Shown piece by piece: positions 1-7,200 of a DNA stretch of 10,935 bases. The stretch comes from JBBARC01 sp040400005. Lineage in GTDB: Bacteria; Pseudomonadota; Alphaproteobacteria; Acetobacterales; Acetobacteraceae. Position numbers and translations under genes: made by a program. The notes under the pieces were generated by a model. It saw only the letters and a list, made by a program, of their open reading frames with translations. It ran no database searches and was not told where the DNA came from. The stretch is taken from contig JBBARC010000067.1 in the NCBI GenBank assembly GCA_040400005.1, positions 1 to 10,935 of the forward strand, written 5' to 3'. The stretch's first letter is position 1. Each line of letters begins with the position of its first letter.

Positions 1-174
1 ACACCCAAACAACACAAACCAAGCCGGAAACACCCCAAAAAGGCGAAACCCGCTTACACTCACGCCGATAACGGTGGAGGCCGAAAAGAATACACAACAA
101 AACTTCGTTCCGCAAGGTCTAACCGGCGGGCGGCATCTCGTGGAAGCGGCTTTTAGGGGGGTAGCGCCGACATG

Positions 175-1089
175 TCAACGCGATGACAGCGGCGGCGCTG
201 CACGGCTCCCATGCAGGGCGAGGTATTCCCAAACCACCGTGGCGGCTGCCAGCGCGGTAATCTCGGCGTGATCATAGGCCGGCGCCACTTCCACCATATC
301 CATACCGACGAAATCGACCGGTCCGAGCCTGCGCAAAATCGCCTGCACCTGCCAGGATGCCAGCCCGCCGATCTCTGGCGTGCCGGTGCCCGGCGCAAAA
401 GCGGGGTCTAGCGCATCAATATCAAACGTCAGGTAGGCGGCCGCATCCCCCACCACGCGCAGAATCTCAGCCGCAACCGCCGCCACCCCCATTTCATGCA
501 CGGCTTGCGCGGTCAGCACGGTCATCCCGGCAGCCAGCGTCCACCCCCACACCTCACGCTGCACCGGCGAGCGGATGCCGATCTGGATCGACCGATGGGC
601 ATCGATCAGCCCTTCGTTGATCGCGTGGTAAAAGGGCGATCCGTGCCCCAGCGGCTGGCCAAAATTATCCGACCAAGTATCAACATGAGCATCAAAATGC
701 ACCAGGGCGACCGGCCCGCCGCGGCGTTTGGTCAGGGCCCGCAGCAGCGGCAGACTGATACCGTGTTCGCCGCCCAACGTGATCAGGTGGGCATGGCCTG
801 CCGCCTGCGCCTCGATCAGCGCAAATGTCGCCGCAATATCACCCAGGGCGATGGCAAAATCACCAGCATCCGATAGGGACAGCGCCATGGGATCAACAAA
901 CTGGCTAGGGTGCTCGCCATCCACCAGCATGCGGCTGGCGTGGCGAATGGCGTGCGGGCCGAACCGGGCCCCACTGCGATTGGTGGTGCCGGTGTCGTGC
1001 GGGATGCCGGCAATGGTGATGGCCGCATTTGGGTTATGCCCAAGCCCCATAAAACTGGCCGGGACGGCAAATGTGGGGGTGCCCGCCAT
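175..1089 (-). CDS. speB: Ureohydrolase of the agmatinase (SpeB-like) family
   Basis: This is a Mn-dependent ureohydrolase. It most likely hydrolyses agmatine to putrescine and urea in the cytoplasm, though guanidinobutyrase or a related guanidino-acid activity cannot be excluded. The 304-aa length fits the family. The metal-binding signatures are all present: GGEHG with H109, DAHVD with D133, H135 and D137, and FDIDALDP with D223 and D225. HGSPF (149-153) occupies the usual substrate-loop position. The first motif is commonly GGDHS, so G110 in place of serine is a small departure. I chose the ATG at 1089 because a GGGAG Shine-Dalgarno sequence lies about 6 nt upstream. An in-frame TTG at 1095 would leave no spacing. 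The gene follows the small membrane protein by 27 bp and may be co-transcribed with it. It lies about 3.3 kb from a putrescine-degrading puu cluster, which supports agmatine as substrate. The family call is secure; the exact substrate is inferred. Confidence 0.88.
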   Translation of the reverse strand: MAGTPTFAVPASFMGLGHNPNAAITIAGIPHDTGTTNRSGARFGPHAIRHASRMLVDGEHPSQFVDPMALSLSDAGDFAIALGDIAATFALIEAQAAGHAHLITLGGEHGISLPLLRALTKRRGGPVALVHFDAHVDTWSDNFGQPLGHGSPFYHAINEGLIDAHRSIQIGIRSPVQREVWGWTLAAGMTVLTAQAVHEMGVAAVAAEILRVVGDAAAYLTFDIDALDPAFAPGTGTPEIGGLASWQVQAILRRLGPVDFVGMDMVEVAPAYDHAEITALAAATVVWEYLALHGSRAAPPLSSR

Positions 1090-1116
1090 GATCAACTCCC
1101 TCGTTTATAGCGACAG

Positions 1117-1485
1117 TTACTCGGCCAAAGCTGCGTAGGCCGCCAGCAGCAGAATGCCGCCCAAAGCCAATGTGGCATGAATACCCAGCACAAAAACAGG
1201 TGGCGGCGGGCGGCGCGCGCGCCACCCCGCCATAACGATGCCAAACACAAGCGTCAGCGCGAACAACACCGCCGCCAGCTTGGGGAAACTGGCCACGCCA
1301 AACCGCCCCCCCCGGGCGGGATCGGCCAGCCGGGCTGCGAGCAATCCGAAGCCAGCAAAGCCGACGGCGCCATGCAGCAAGGCCAGCCGGGCCGGGCGGG
1401 CCGTGCTGCCCATCGCCAGGGCCAACCCGCCGGCCGCCGCCCCGCCCAGCACCCACAGCGCGATCACAAAATAAGGCCCCGGCAT
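1117..1485 (-). CDS. Small hydrophobic protein with about four membrane helices, function unknown
   Basis: I do not recognise this 122-aa protein. It is almost entirely hydrophobic and reads as four transmembrane segments, roughly residues 5-25, 32-52, 67-87 and 97-119. Short charged or proline-rich linkers separate them: ARLADPARGG after the second helix and RARRPPPP before the fourth. Single histidines sit near the start of helix 2 (H38) and helix 4 (H103). That arrangement could bind a haem or metal, but it proves nothing. The ATG at 1485 has no clear Shine-Dalgarno sequence. The reading frame stays open upstream to a stop at 1546-1548 and encodes a plausible WLLPF stretch, but contains no ATG, GTG or TTG. 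The gene ends 27 bp before the agmatinase start on the same strand, so the two are probably co-transcribed from the divergent region at 1486-1630. Alanine, glycine and leucine codons dominate, as expected for a membrane protein in this GC-rich genome. Confidence 0.6.
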   Translation of the reverse strand: MPGPYFVIALWVLGGAAAGGLALAMGSTARPARLALLHGAVGFAGFGLLAARLADPARGGRFGVASFPKLAAVLFALTLVFGIVMAGWRARRPPPPVFVLGIHATLALGGILLLAAYAALAE

Positions 1486-1555
1486 AAACGGCAGCAGCCA
1501 GCGGCGGGTTGAGCTGAGTTCATCGCCCCAGCATGTGATCGCTCCCTAGCGTGAC

Positions 1556-1594
1556 GCAAGGCCCACGCCGAACCGCCAGTGCAAGGCTCACGCC
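1556..1594. repeat. 25-bp-period direct repeat in a divergent intergenic region
   Basis: The 14-mer GCAAGGCCCACGCC (1556-1569) recurs as GCAAGGCTCACGCC (1581-1594), with one mismatch and a spacing of 25 bp, about 2.4 helical turns. The pair ends 36 bp before the start codon of the desaturase gene and lies upstream of the divergent membrane-protein/agmatinase pair. The position suits a binding site for a dimeric activator or repressor, but no regulator can be named. Just to its left, GTGATCGC (1535-1542) is a degenerate relative of the palindrome seen before puuA. I see no convincing -35/-10 pair in this 145-bp gap. Confidence 0.35.
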
Positions 1595-1630
1595 TCGACG
1601 CCAACGACCGATCTGCGCAATACTCCCCTC

Positions 1631-2695
1631 ATGTTGAGCAGTATCACTCAAGGCAAAGCCTACCTGCATGCTGCGCTTGCCGGCCACTGGCCGTGGCTAG
1701 ACCGCACGCTGGCTGGCCTTATTGATTTCGTAACCGGTCCGCTCACCGGCGTAAACACCAGGTATTACTGGGTTTTTCTCGCCCAGGCGGTGGTTCTGGC
1801 AGCCATCTTCCATGCCGTGCGCGGCGGCACCCTGCGCGGATTTTACCGCTTTTGTCTGCCGCACGGCACGCTCACCCACACATCCACCCGGGTTGACCTG
1901 CAAATCAACATCGCCAACCAAATTTTTGGCCAAAGTTTCAAACTGTTCTGGCGCCTGACCATGCCGGCCATCGCCGCCTTTTTGCTGGCAGGCCTGCAAA
2001 CCAGCTTCGGCCCCGCGCCACATCTTTGGCCGTGGAACGGGGCGTCCCTGCTTATCCTTACCGCATTGGTCACCGTCGGTGATGATTTGGGCTACTACGC
2101 GTTCCACCGGGCCGCCCACACCTTACCGTGGCTGTGGTCATTTCACAAAGTGCATCACTCGGCCGAAGTGCTCACCCCGCTAGTCGCCGGGCGTGTGCAC
2201 CCGGTGGAAATGGCATTGAGCGAGCCGGTGCGCGCCGCGGCATCGGCCATCATGCTGGCGCCTGGGTTATATTTCTTCGCCGGTGACGCCACGTTGCTAA
2301 CTGTGTTCGGCATCAAAGCTTCCGCACTGCTGTTTGGCGCCCTGGGTAACCAATTGCTCCATTCCCAGGTGCCGATTTCGTGGGGGCCGAAAGTCGACCG
2401 CGTGCTGGTAAGTCCCCTGGTGCACCACATTCACCACAGCACCGCACCGCGCCATCGCAACCGCAATTTTGGTGGTTTGCTATCTGTGTGGGACTGGATG
2501 TTTGGCACGCTGGTATTGCCGGTGCCCGGGGAAACTTTGCGCTTTGGTTTGGGCGAGGAAGCCGCCCAAATCCACCCCAATGTGCTGATGGCATACGCGC
2601 TACCATTTTGGGAAATCCTGCCCGGCAAAGCGTTTTGGTCGGCGGGTGCCCAGCGTTTTCTGCCTGCACGCCAAAAACCGCAGGACACGATGTGA
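1631..2695 (+). CDS. Sterol desaturase / fatty acid hydroxylase family membrane protein
   Basis: This is an integral membrane di-iron enzyme of the fatty-acid-hydroxylase superfamily (COG3000). Members hydroxylate or desaturate sterols, hopanoids, carotenoids, sphingolipids or ether lipids. Here the substrate is unknown. The 354-aa protein has hydrophobic segments around residues 47-64, 111-123, 138-152, 203-217 and 228-240. The three histidine clusters that bind the iron pair are intact: HRAAH (159-163), HKVHH (172-176) and HHIHH (265-269). YY and F residues surround them as usual. The WDWMFGTL segment (287-294) after the last cluster is also typical. The start is the first ATG. No good Shine-Dalgarno sequence precedes it (CTCCCCTC), so initiation may be weak or the transcript leaderless. 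The stop codon overlaps the GTG start of the next gene (GTGA, 2692-2695), which implies translational coupling and a shared task. The family is clear; a lipid or surface-polymer role is only suggested by the neighbour. Confidence 0.85.
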   Translation: MLSSITQGKAYLHAALAGHWPWLDRTLAGLIDFVTGPLTGVNTRYYWVFLAQAVVLAAIFHAVRGGTLRGFYRFCLPHGTLTHTSTRVDLQINIANQIFGQSFKLFWRLTMPAIAAFLLAGLQTSFGPAPHLWPWNGASLLILTALVTVGDDLGYYAFHRAAHTLPWLWSFHKVHHSAEVLTPLVAGRVHPVEMALSEPVRAAASAIMLAPGLYFFAGDATLLTVFGIKASALLFGALGNQLLHSQVPISWGPKVDRVLVSPLVHHIHHSTAPRHRNRNFGGLLSVWDWMFGTLVLPVPGETLRFGLGEEAAQIHPNVLMAYALPFWEILPGKAFWSAGAQRFLPARQKPQDTM

Positions 2696-4419
2696 GCCCT
2701 TCGCTTTGGGCTGATGATACCAACCATTTTGACGTTCTCAGTTGTGATATTTTTGATACCGCAATCGAACGTACCCTGGCGCGGCCACAGGATGTTTGGC
2801 TCGCCGTTGGCGCCCGCCTAAGACTGGCGAACCTGATTACCTGCACGCCGGAAGCGTTTGCCGTTTTCCGTGGTGCCGCAGAAGCCGCCACCCGCGCACA
2901 AGCCGAGGGCTGCGGGCACGACGAGGTGCGGATTGCCGAAATTTACGACTATCTCGACGCAACCGACATTGTTTCCGATCCGCAGGAAGCAGCGCGCATC
3001 GAGTTTGCAACCGAAATCGCGATATGCCGGCCGATCAGCGCTGTGCAAACCGCCCTCACCGCCCGCATCGCGGCAGGCGGGCGCGTGGTGTTTGCCTCCG
3101 ACAGTGTTTTGCCTGGCGCATGGCTTACCGAGCTTTTGCACGCCTGCGGTTTTGGCGAGGGGTGTTACGTGGTTTCATCGGCCGATGCGCGTAAAAGCAA
3201 ACATACCGGCCGGTTATTTCCCGAGCTGATCGTCAAACTTGCATGCGCGTCAAACAAAATTTTGCATGTTGGCGATAACCCTGTATCAGATGTTATCCGG
3301 CCACGCGCGCATGGGATTGCCGCGCACCACATTCCCAGGCCGCGGCCCCAGCCACACAACGAGTCTAGCGGCCATTACCTAGTGCGCCTAGCCGATAGCC
3401 GCCGGCGCGCGACCACCGCACAGCCCTCCCCACCGGTTGCCACCGGCCACATGCTGGCTGCTCTGGCGACCCCACTGTTGCTCGGCTTTGCCCAGTTCAT
3501 CGTGGCGCAAGCCCGCACCCGCGGCATAAGGCGGATATATTTTCTCGCCCGCGATGGCTACCTGCCGCTGGTAATTATCCGCCAGATCATCACTGATGAT
3601 ACCGAATTTGATCTGGTTTATCTCGCGGTCTCGCGCCAGTCGCTCAGTGAAGATAAAGCATCCGCCAAAGCTTATCTGCACCAAGCCGATTTTATCGCAC
3701 CTGGCCCACGCTTAATTGTTGACCTGGGCTGGCGCGGCAGTTTGCAAACGCGGCTGGCCGAAATTGCCGAATTGCCGCCGCAGGATGTTATCGGCTGTTA
3801 TGTTGGCCTATGGGCCGATGCCCTACGCCCCACGCTTAATCCCAGCAATGCCACCGGCTATCTATTCACATTTGGTGATAACGCTGCGCGCACTAGAATT
3901 ATCCGCGAAAGCTACCTACTGCTCGAACTTATTTTTTCAGCCCCGCACGGCACCGTGCGCGGCTACCAAGCCACCACCACCGATGGCGTGCAGCCAATTT
4001 ACGCGCCCGAGGATGCACCAGGCGGCGATGCCCGGCGGGCGGCATTTGCCGACCTACAAAATCAATGCCTGCAAACAATTGCCGCCCTGCAAAGCATGGC
4101 AGGCGACATCGCCGCACAAGCCATCGATGCGCAATCAGCGTTATCACCACTGGTCGCATTGCTCACCACACCAACCCGCCAACAGGTGAACCAGATCAAC
4201 CGCACCCCGTTTATTCATGACGACACCACCGGCGCCCTACTGCCCGCAGTAAACCCCTTGCCGCTGCACGAGGCGGCACTGTCACCACGGCGCGCATTAG
4301 CCCGACTGGCCCGCGCCCCGTGGCGGGCCGGTGCCGTGCGGGCGGCCCTGCCCTGGCCGATACCGTTTATGGATTACGCAACACTTGCCGATCGGGTCGC
4401 CCGCGTCCTGCGCTGGTAG
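2692..4419 (+). CDS. Two-domain protein with N-terminal HAD-like domain (COG5610-like)
   Basis: This 575-aa cytoplasmic protein has a HAD-superfamily domain (about residues 12-220) and a C-terminal domain of unknown activity (about 255-575). HAD elements in order are CDIFDT (18-23, nucleophile D19), VFASDS with S136, a lysine at K168 or K170 before HTGRLF, and HVGDNPVSD with D195 and D200. The position two after the nucleophile, normally the Asp general acid/base of phosphatases, is F21. The domain may therefore be a non-phosphatase, or a binding domain. The C-terminal part contains RIYFLARDGYLPL (281-293), LAVSRQSL (311-318) and LIVDLGWRGSLQ (341-352). I recall the last two kinds of motif from large HAD-containing proteins in bacterial surface-polysaccharide clusters, but the function is not established. 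I chose the GTG at 2692 because it gives a GTGA overlap with the desaturase and starts just before the conserved domain; an in-frame extension to 2380 only shadows the upstream gene. The first 60 bases are about 40% GC, well below the surroundings. Confidence 0.8.
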   Translation: MSPSLWADDTNHFDVLSCDIFDTAIERTLARPQDVWLAVGARLRLANLITCTPEAFAVFRGAAEAATRAQAEGCGHDEVRIAEIYDYLDATDIVSDPQEAARIEFATEIAICRPISAVQTALTARIAAGGRVVFASDSVLPGAWLTELLHACGFGEGCYVVSSADARKSKHTGRLFPELIVKLACASNKILHVGDNPVSDVIRPRAHGIAAHHIPRPRPQPHNESSGHYLVRLADSRRRATTAQPSPPVATGHMLAALATPLLLGFAQFIVAQARTRGIRRIYFLARDGYLPLVIIRQIITDDTEFDLVYLAVSRQSLSEDKASAKAYLHQADFIAPGPRLIVDLGWRGSLQTRLAEIAELPPQDVIGCYVGLWADALRPTLNPSNATGYLFTFGDNAARTRIIRESYLLLELIFSAPHGTVRGYQATTTDGVQPIYAPEDAPGGDARRAAFADLQNQCLQTIAALQSMAGDIAAQAIDAQSALSPLVALLTTPTRQQVNQINRTPFIHDDTTGALLPAVNPLPLHEAALSPRRALARLARAPWRAGAVRAALPWPIPFMDYATLADRVARVLRW

Positions 4420-4435
4420 GGCTGGCGGTTAGCCC
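4419..4435. terminator. Weak hairpin between convergent stop codons
   Basis: GGGCT (4419-4423) and AGCCC (4431-4435) can pair as a 5-bp stem around a 7-nt loop. The hairpin spans the end of the HAD-protein gene and the stop codon of puuB, where the two converging genes are only 9 bp apart. No uridine run follows on either strand. If it acts as a terminator it is weak, so transcripts may overlap. I list it only because nothing else could end either transcript here. Confidence 0.2.
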
Positions 4436-5706
4436 AGGCGATCAAGTATCCGGTAATACCAAGATCCCAAAACCGTGAGCGGCACGCGAAATGTATGCCC
4501 ACCCGGAAACGGAAAATACGGCAGCCGTGCAAACACATCAAAACGCTCCGCCTGGGCCGCCACCGCTTCACCCAGCAACCGCCCGAGCAAATGCGTGGTG
4601 GTTACCCCATGGCCACTATCCCCGTGCGAAAACAGCACGGTAGGCGATACCCGCCCAACATGGGGGATGCGCGGCAGGGTGAGGGCAAAATTGCCGCTCC
4701 AAGTGAAATCCACTTTTACACCGCGCAACTGCGGAAAAGTTTTTTCTAGCAACGGGCGAATTTTGCCTTCAATGCTAGCCGGGTCACGCGCGCCGTAAAC
4801 TGTGCCGCCACCATACAGCAACCGGTTATCGGCGGTGCGGCGAAAATAATCTAAAAAGTAATTGGCATCTTCCACGCAGTAATTTGCCGGCATTAACGCG
4901 GCACACGCGGCGGGGTCCATCGGTGCTGTGGTCAGCACCTGGGTAGAAACCGGCATCATTTTTGAGCCAATTTCCCGGTGCAGCAAATTACCAATATACG
5001 CATTGCCGCACACCAACACGTGCTTGGCCCGCACAGATCCGCGGGCGGTGCGCACCACCGGGTTGGCCCCGGTTTCCACCGACACAACTTCGCTCTGTTC
5101 GTAAATCGTGCCGCCCAGCGCTTCCACCGCGGCCGCCTGGCCCAGCACCAGATTAAGCGGATGAATATGCCCCGCCTTACGATCAAGCAGTGCCCCAACA
5201 TACCGATCACTGGCCACCACCTGCGGCATGCCGGCGGGATCGATCATCTCCATATCGTGATGGCCAAAATCGGCCCACACTTTTTGCACGTGTGCCAAAC
5301 TCTTCATTTGCCGCGCCGTAAAAGCGGTCATCACCCCGCCCGGCACCAGATCACAGGCGATGTTATATTTGGCTACCCGTTCACGGATAATATCGCCACC
5401 TTCCAGCGCCATGCGGCCAAGTCCACGCGCGGTATCGCGCCCATAGCGTTTTTCGATCACGTCCAGTTCGCGCGAATAGCCGTTGACAATCTGCCCGCCA
5501 TTACGCCCCGATGCGCCAAACCCCACCCGCGCAGTTTCCAGCACCACTGGTTTGTAGCCGCGCTCGGCCAAGGTCAGGGCCGCCGAAATACCGGTAAACC
5601 CTGCCCCGATCACGCACACATCGGCGTTGATATCGCCGGCCAAGGCGACCCGCTCAGCCGACGGGTTGGCGGTTGCTGCATAGTAACTTTGTACGTGCTC
5701 GGTCAT
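4429..5706 (-). CDS. puuB: Gamma-glutamylputrescine oxidoreductase (PuuB-like FAD oxidase)
   Basis: PuuB oxidises gamma-glutamylputrescine to gamma-glutamyl-gamma-aminobutyraldehyde, with FAD and oxygen, giving ammonia and hydrogen peroxide. The protein is 425 aa, essentially the length of the E. coli enzyme. It is a DAO-type flavoprotein. The N-terminal dinucleotide-binding motif VIGAGFTG (G34, G36, G39) follows the strand DVCVI. FGASGRNGGQ (63-72) is the hallmark of this oxidase group. A second FAD contact, HGDSGHGVTTTHLLG (361-375), lies near the C-terminus. The ATG at 5706 has a GAGGTG Shine-Dalgarno sequence about 6 nt upstream. The gene starts 33 bp after the puuA stop and is almost certainly in one transcript with it. 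Other DAO-family oxidases of amines or amino acids resemble it, but the adjacent PuuA and PuuD homologues settle the assignment. The stop lies 9 bp from that of the convergent HAD-protein gene. Confidence 0.9.
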   Translation of the reverse strand: MTEHVQSYYAATANPSAERVALAGDINADVCVIGAGFTGISAALTLAERGYKPVVLETARVGFGASGRNGGQIVNGYSRELDVIEKRYGRDTARGLGRMALEGGDIIRERVAKYNIACDLVPGGVMTAFTARQMKSLAHVQKVWADFGHHDMEMIDPAGMPQVVASDRYVGALLDRKAGHIHPLNLVLGQAAAVEALGGTIYEQSEVVSVETGANPVVRTARGSVRAKHVLVCGNAYIGNLLHREIGSKMMPVSTQVLTTAPMDPAACAALMPANYCVEDANYFLDYFRRTADNRLLYGGGTVYGARDPASIEGKIRPLLEKTFPQLRGVKVDFTWSGNFALTLPRIPHVGRVSPTVLFSHGDSGHGVTTTHLLGRLLGEAVAAQAERFDVFARLPYFPFPGGHTFRVPLTVLGSWYYRILDRLG

Positions 5707-5739
5707 ATCATCACCTCAGGCGGCGTGCCTGTTTTATGC

Positions 5740-7092
5740 TTACACAGATTGCAAATAGGCGTCATATTCCACGTCAGTGACGCGCATACGAAATTCTTTT
5801 TGTTCCTGGCGTTTGCAGGCGCTGTACAAATCCTGATAATCCAGCCCTAAATATTCGCCCATCACCGTGGACGCATCAAACGCATCGATCGCGTCATCCC
5901 AGTTAATCGGCAAGGTCTCGTCATCCTCGGTGGGCTCGCCGGTCATTGCCGGCCCTGGGTCAATCGCATGACGCAATCCGTGCATGGCACCGGCCAAAAC
6001 CCCTGCCACCGCCAAGTACGGATTACAATCCGCCCCAGCCACGCGGTGTTCCACCCGGGTTGCCTGCCCCGCCGTAATCACCCGCACCGCAGCCATGCGA
6101 TTATCATGGCCCCAGGTGATGCGCGTCGGCGCATGCGTGCCGGGCGCCAGGCGGCGATACGAATTCGCGTGTGGTGCCAACAACAACATAGCGTCAGCCA
6201 TGGTCGCCAGCATACCGCCAACCACATGGCGCAGCTTATCGCTCGGCGCCCCATCGGGTTCGGCCAAAATATTGCGCCCGCTTTCATCAAGAATGGAAAG
6301 ATGCATGTGCATACCGCTACCTGCCCGGTCACCATACGGTTTGGCCATGAACGTTGCATCCCAACCGTGCTTACGCGCCACACCCTTTACGATGCGTTTG
6401 AGCAAAAACGCATGATCAGCGCACTCCAGCGCACTGGCGACATGGTTTAAATTCACCTCGTACTGGCCCGGCCCGTTTTCCCGCACCACGGTATCGGCGG
6501 GCAGGTTCTGGCGTTCGCAGGCGAGAAAAATATCGGCCAAAACCGGTTCGAACGCATGCAACTCAGCAATCGATAGCACCTGGGTCTGCCAGCCCTGCCA
6601 GCGCCCTTCGTTAGAAAAGGGCGGCGATACCGGGTCGCGCGCGGTGCGCCGCCGATCGATCAGATAAAATTCAAGCTCAGTCGCCATCACCGGGGTCAGC
6701 TTGGCCTCTTTGTAAAACCCGGCAACCCGGGCCAGCACCTGGCGTGGGTCGGCAAAAAACGGCGTGCCATCCTGCTGCACCATGCGCAGTAAAAGCTGCG
6801 TGGTCGGGCGGGCAAGCCAGGTCACCGGCAGCAAAGATCCTTCCACCGGCAGGCAAATCCCATCGGGGTCGCCGGTGCCAATGGCAAGCCCGGCTTCGGG
6901 CACATCACAACCCCAGATATCCAGCGCGTAAACTGATCGCGGCAGCGAAATACCCTTGCTCATCACTTCGGCAATGCGCTCGGCCGGCACCCATTTGCCG
7001 CGCGCGATGCCGTTAGCGTCCACCACGAACGCCTCCAGCACAGATGGTGTGTGGGTGGCCGGGGCGGCGTTGCTGCCTTGCTGGTCTTCCAA
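5740..7092 (-). CDS. puuA: Gamma-glutamylputrescine synthetase (PuuA-like, glutamine synthetase family)
   Basis: PuuA ligates glutamate to putrescine at the expense of ATP, the first step of the gamma-glutamylated putrescine pathway. This 450-aa protein is a little shorter than E. coli PuuA, mainly at the N-terminus. Glutamine-synthetase signatures are present in order: a beta-grasp N-terminal domain with DANGIARGKWVP (25-36), TELEFYL with E139 and E141, NGPGQYE (206-212), MAKPY (249-253), GSGMHMH (258-264), NSYRRL (310-315), and HRVAGADCNPYL (349-360). The start codon appears to be TTG at 7092, with GGGAG about 10 nt upstream. A GTG at codon 17 would also keep the domain intact, so the exact start is uncertain. 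A TTGACA promoter element and a palindromic operator lie just upstream, so puuA and puuB can be transcribed independently of puuD. Related gamma-glutamyl-amine ligases for other amines exist, but the neighbours favour putrescine. Confidence 0.9.
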   Translation of the reverse strand: MEDQQGSNAAPATHTPSVLEAFVVDANGIARGKWVPAERIAEVMSKGISLPRSVYALDIWGCDVPEAGLAIGTGDPDGICLPVEGSLLPVTWLARPTTQLLLRMVQQDGTPFFADPRQVLARVAGFYKEAKLTPVMATELEFYLIDRRRTARDPVSPPFSNEGRWQGWQTQVLSIAELHAFEPVLADIFLACERQNLPADTVVRENGPGQYEVNLNHVASALECADHAFLLKRIVKGVARKHGWDATFMAKPYGDRAGSGMHMHLSILDESGRNILAEPDGAPSDKLRHVVGGMLATMADAMLLLAPHANSYRRLAPGTHAPTRITWGHDNRMAAVRVITAGQATRVEHRVAGADCNPYLAVAGVLAGAMHGLRHAIDPGPAMTGEPTEDDETLPINWDDAIDAFDASTVMGEYLGLDYQDLYSACKRQEQKEFRMRVTDVEYDAYLQSV

Positions 7093-7131
7093 AATGGTCT
7101 ACTCCCAAAGCCTGCCGCAAGCGGCCCGGCA

Positions 7132-7148
7132 AAATTGTGATCACATTT
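7132..7148. promoter_or_regulatory. Palindromic operator before puuA
   Basis: AAATTGTGATCACATTT is an inverted repeat with a single mismatched pair, centred between 7140 and 7141. Its core TGTGATCACA is a perfect 10-bp palindrome. It lies 40-56 bp upstream of the puuA start codon and just downstream of the TTGACA promoter element, where a bound repressor would block transcription. The GT-N4-AC symmetry resembles the general GntR-family operator form. Related sites occur before the gntR gene, so that protein is the likely binder. It is too compact for a CRP/FNR site, which needs about 6 bp between half-sites. Confidence 0.5.
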
Positions 7149-7155
7149 TCCGGCC

Positions 7156-7188
7156 CTATCAGAGCCAGCCCGGCCCCACCCGTGTCAA
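7156..7188 (-). promoter_or_regulatory. puuA: Probable sigma-70 promoter for puuAB
   Basis: On the minus strand a perfect TTGACA (7188-7183) is followed after 19-21 bp by TCTGATAG (7163-7156), a loose -10 match (TCTGAT or TGATAG). The spacing is longer than the ideal 17 bp and the -10 is poor, so this may be an activated or weak promoter. Transcription would begin near 7150, directly before the palindromic operator at 7132-7148. The -35 element lies only 12 bp from the end of the 32-bp tandem repeat array. Confidence 0.4.
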
Positions 7189-7200
7189 GCCAGTTTTAGG

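Noticed and set aside
1..174. Possible small gene on the plus strand near 74-271.
   Set aside because: It has no ATG or clear ribosome-binding site, is of mixed composition with no recognisable motif, and overlaps the end of the agmatinase gene on the other strand. I treat 1-174 as intergenic with nothing supported.
2313..2891. Long open frames opposite the desaturase gene and the start of the HAD-like gene.
   Set aside because: They are antisense shadows of clearly coding sequence. GC-rich genes leave open frames on the other strand, and these show no family motifs.
4978..5850. A 290-residue open frame on the plus strand opposite puuB and the end of puuA.
   Set aside because: It is rich in His, Arg and Pro without motifs and runs antisense across two well-identified enzymes and their spacer, as expected for a shadow frame.
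7132..7148. CRP/FNR-type binding site.
   Set aside because: TGTGA and TCACA are directly abutting here, whereas CRP sites have about 6 bp between them.
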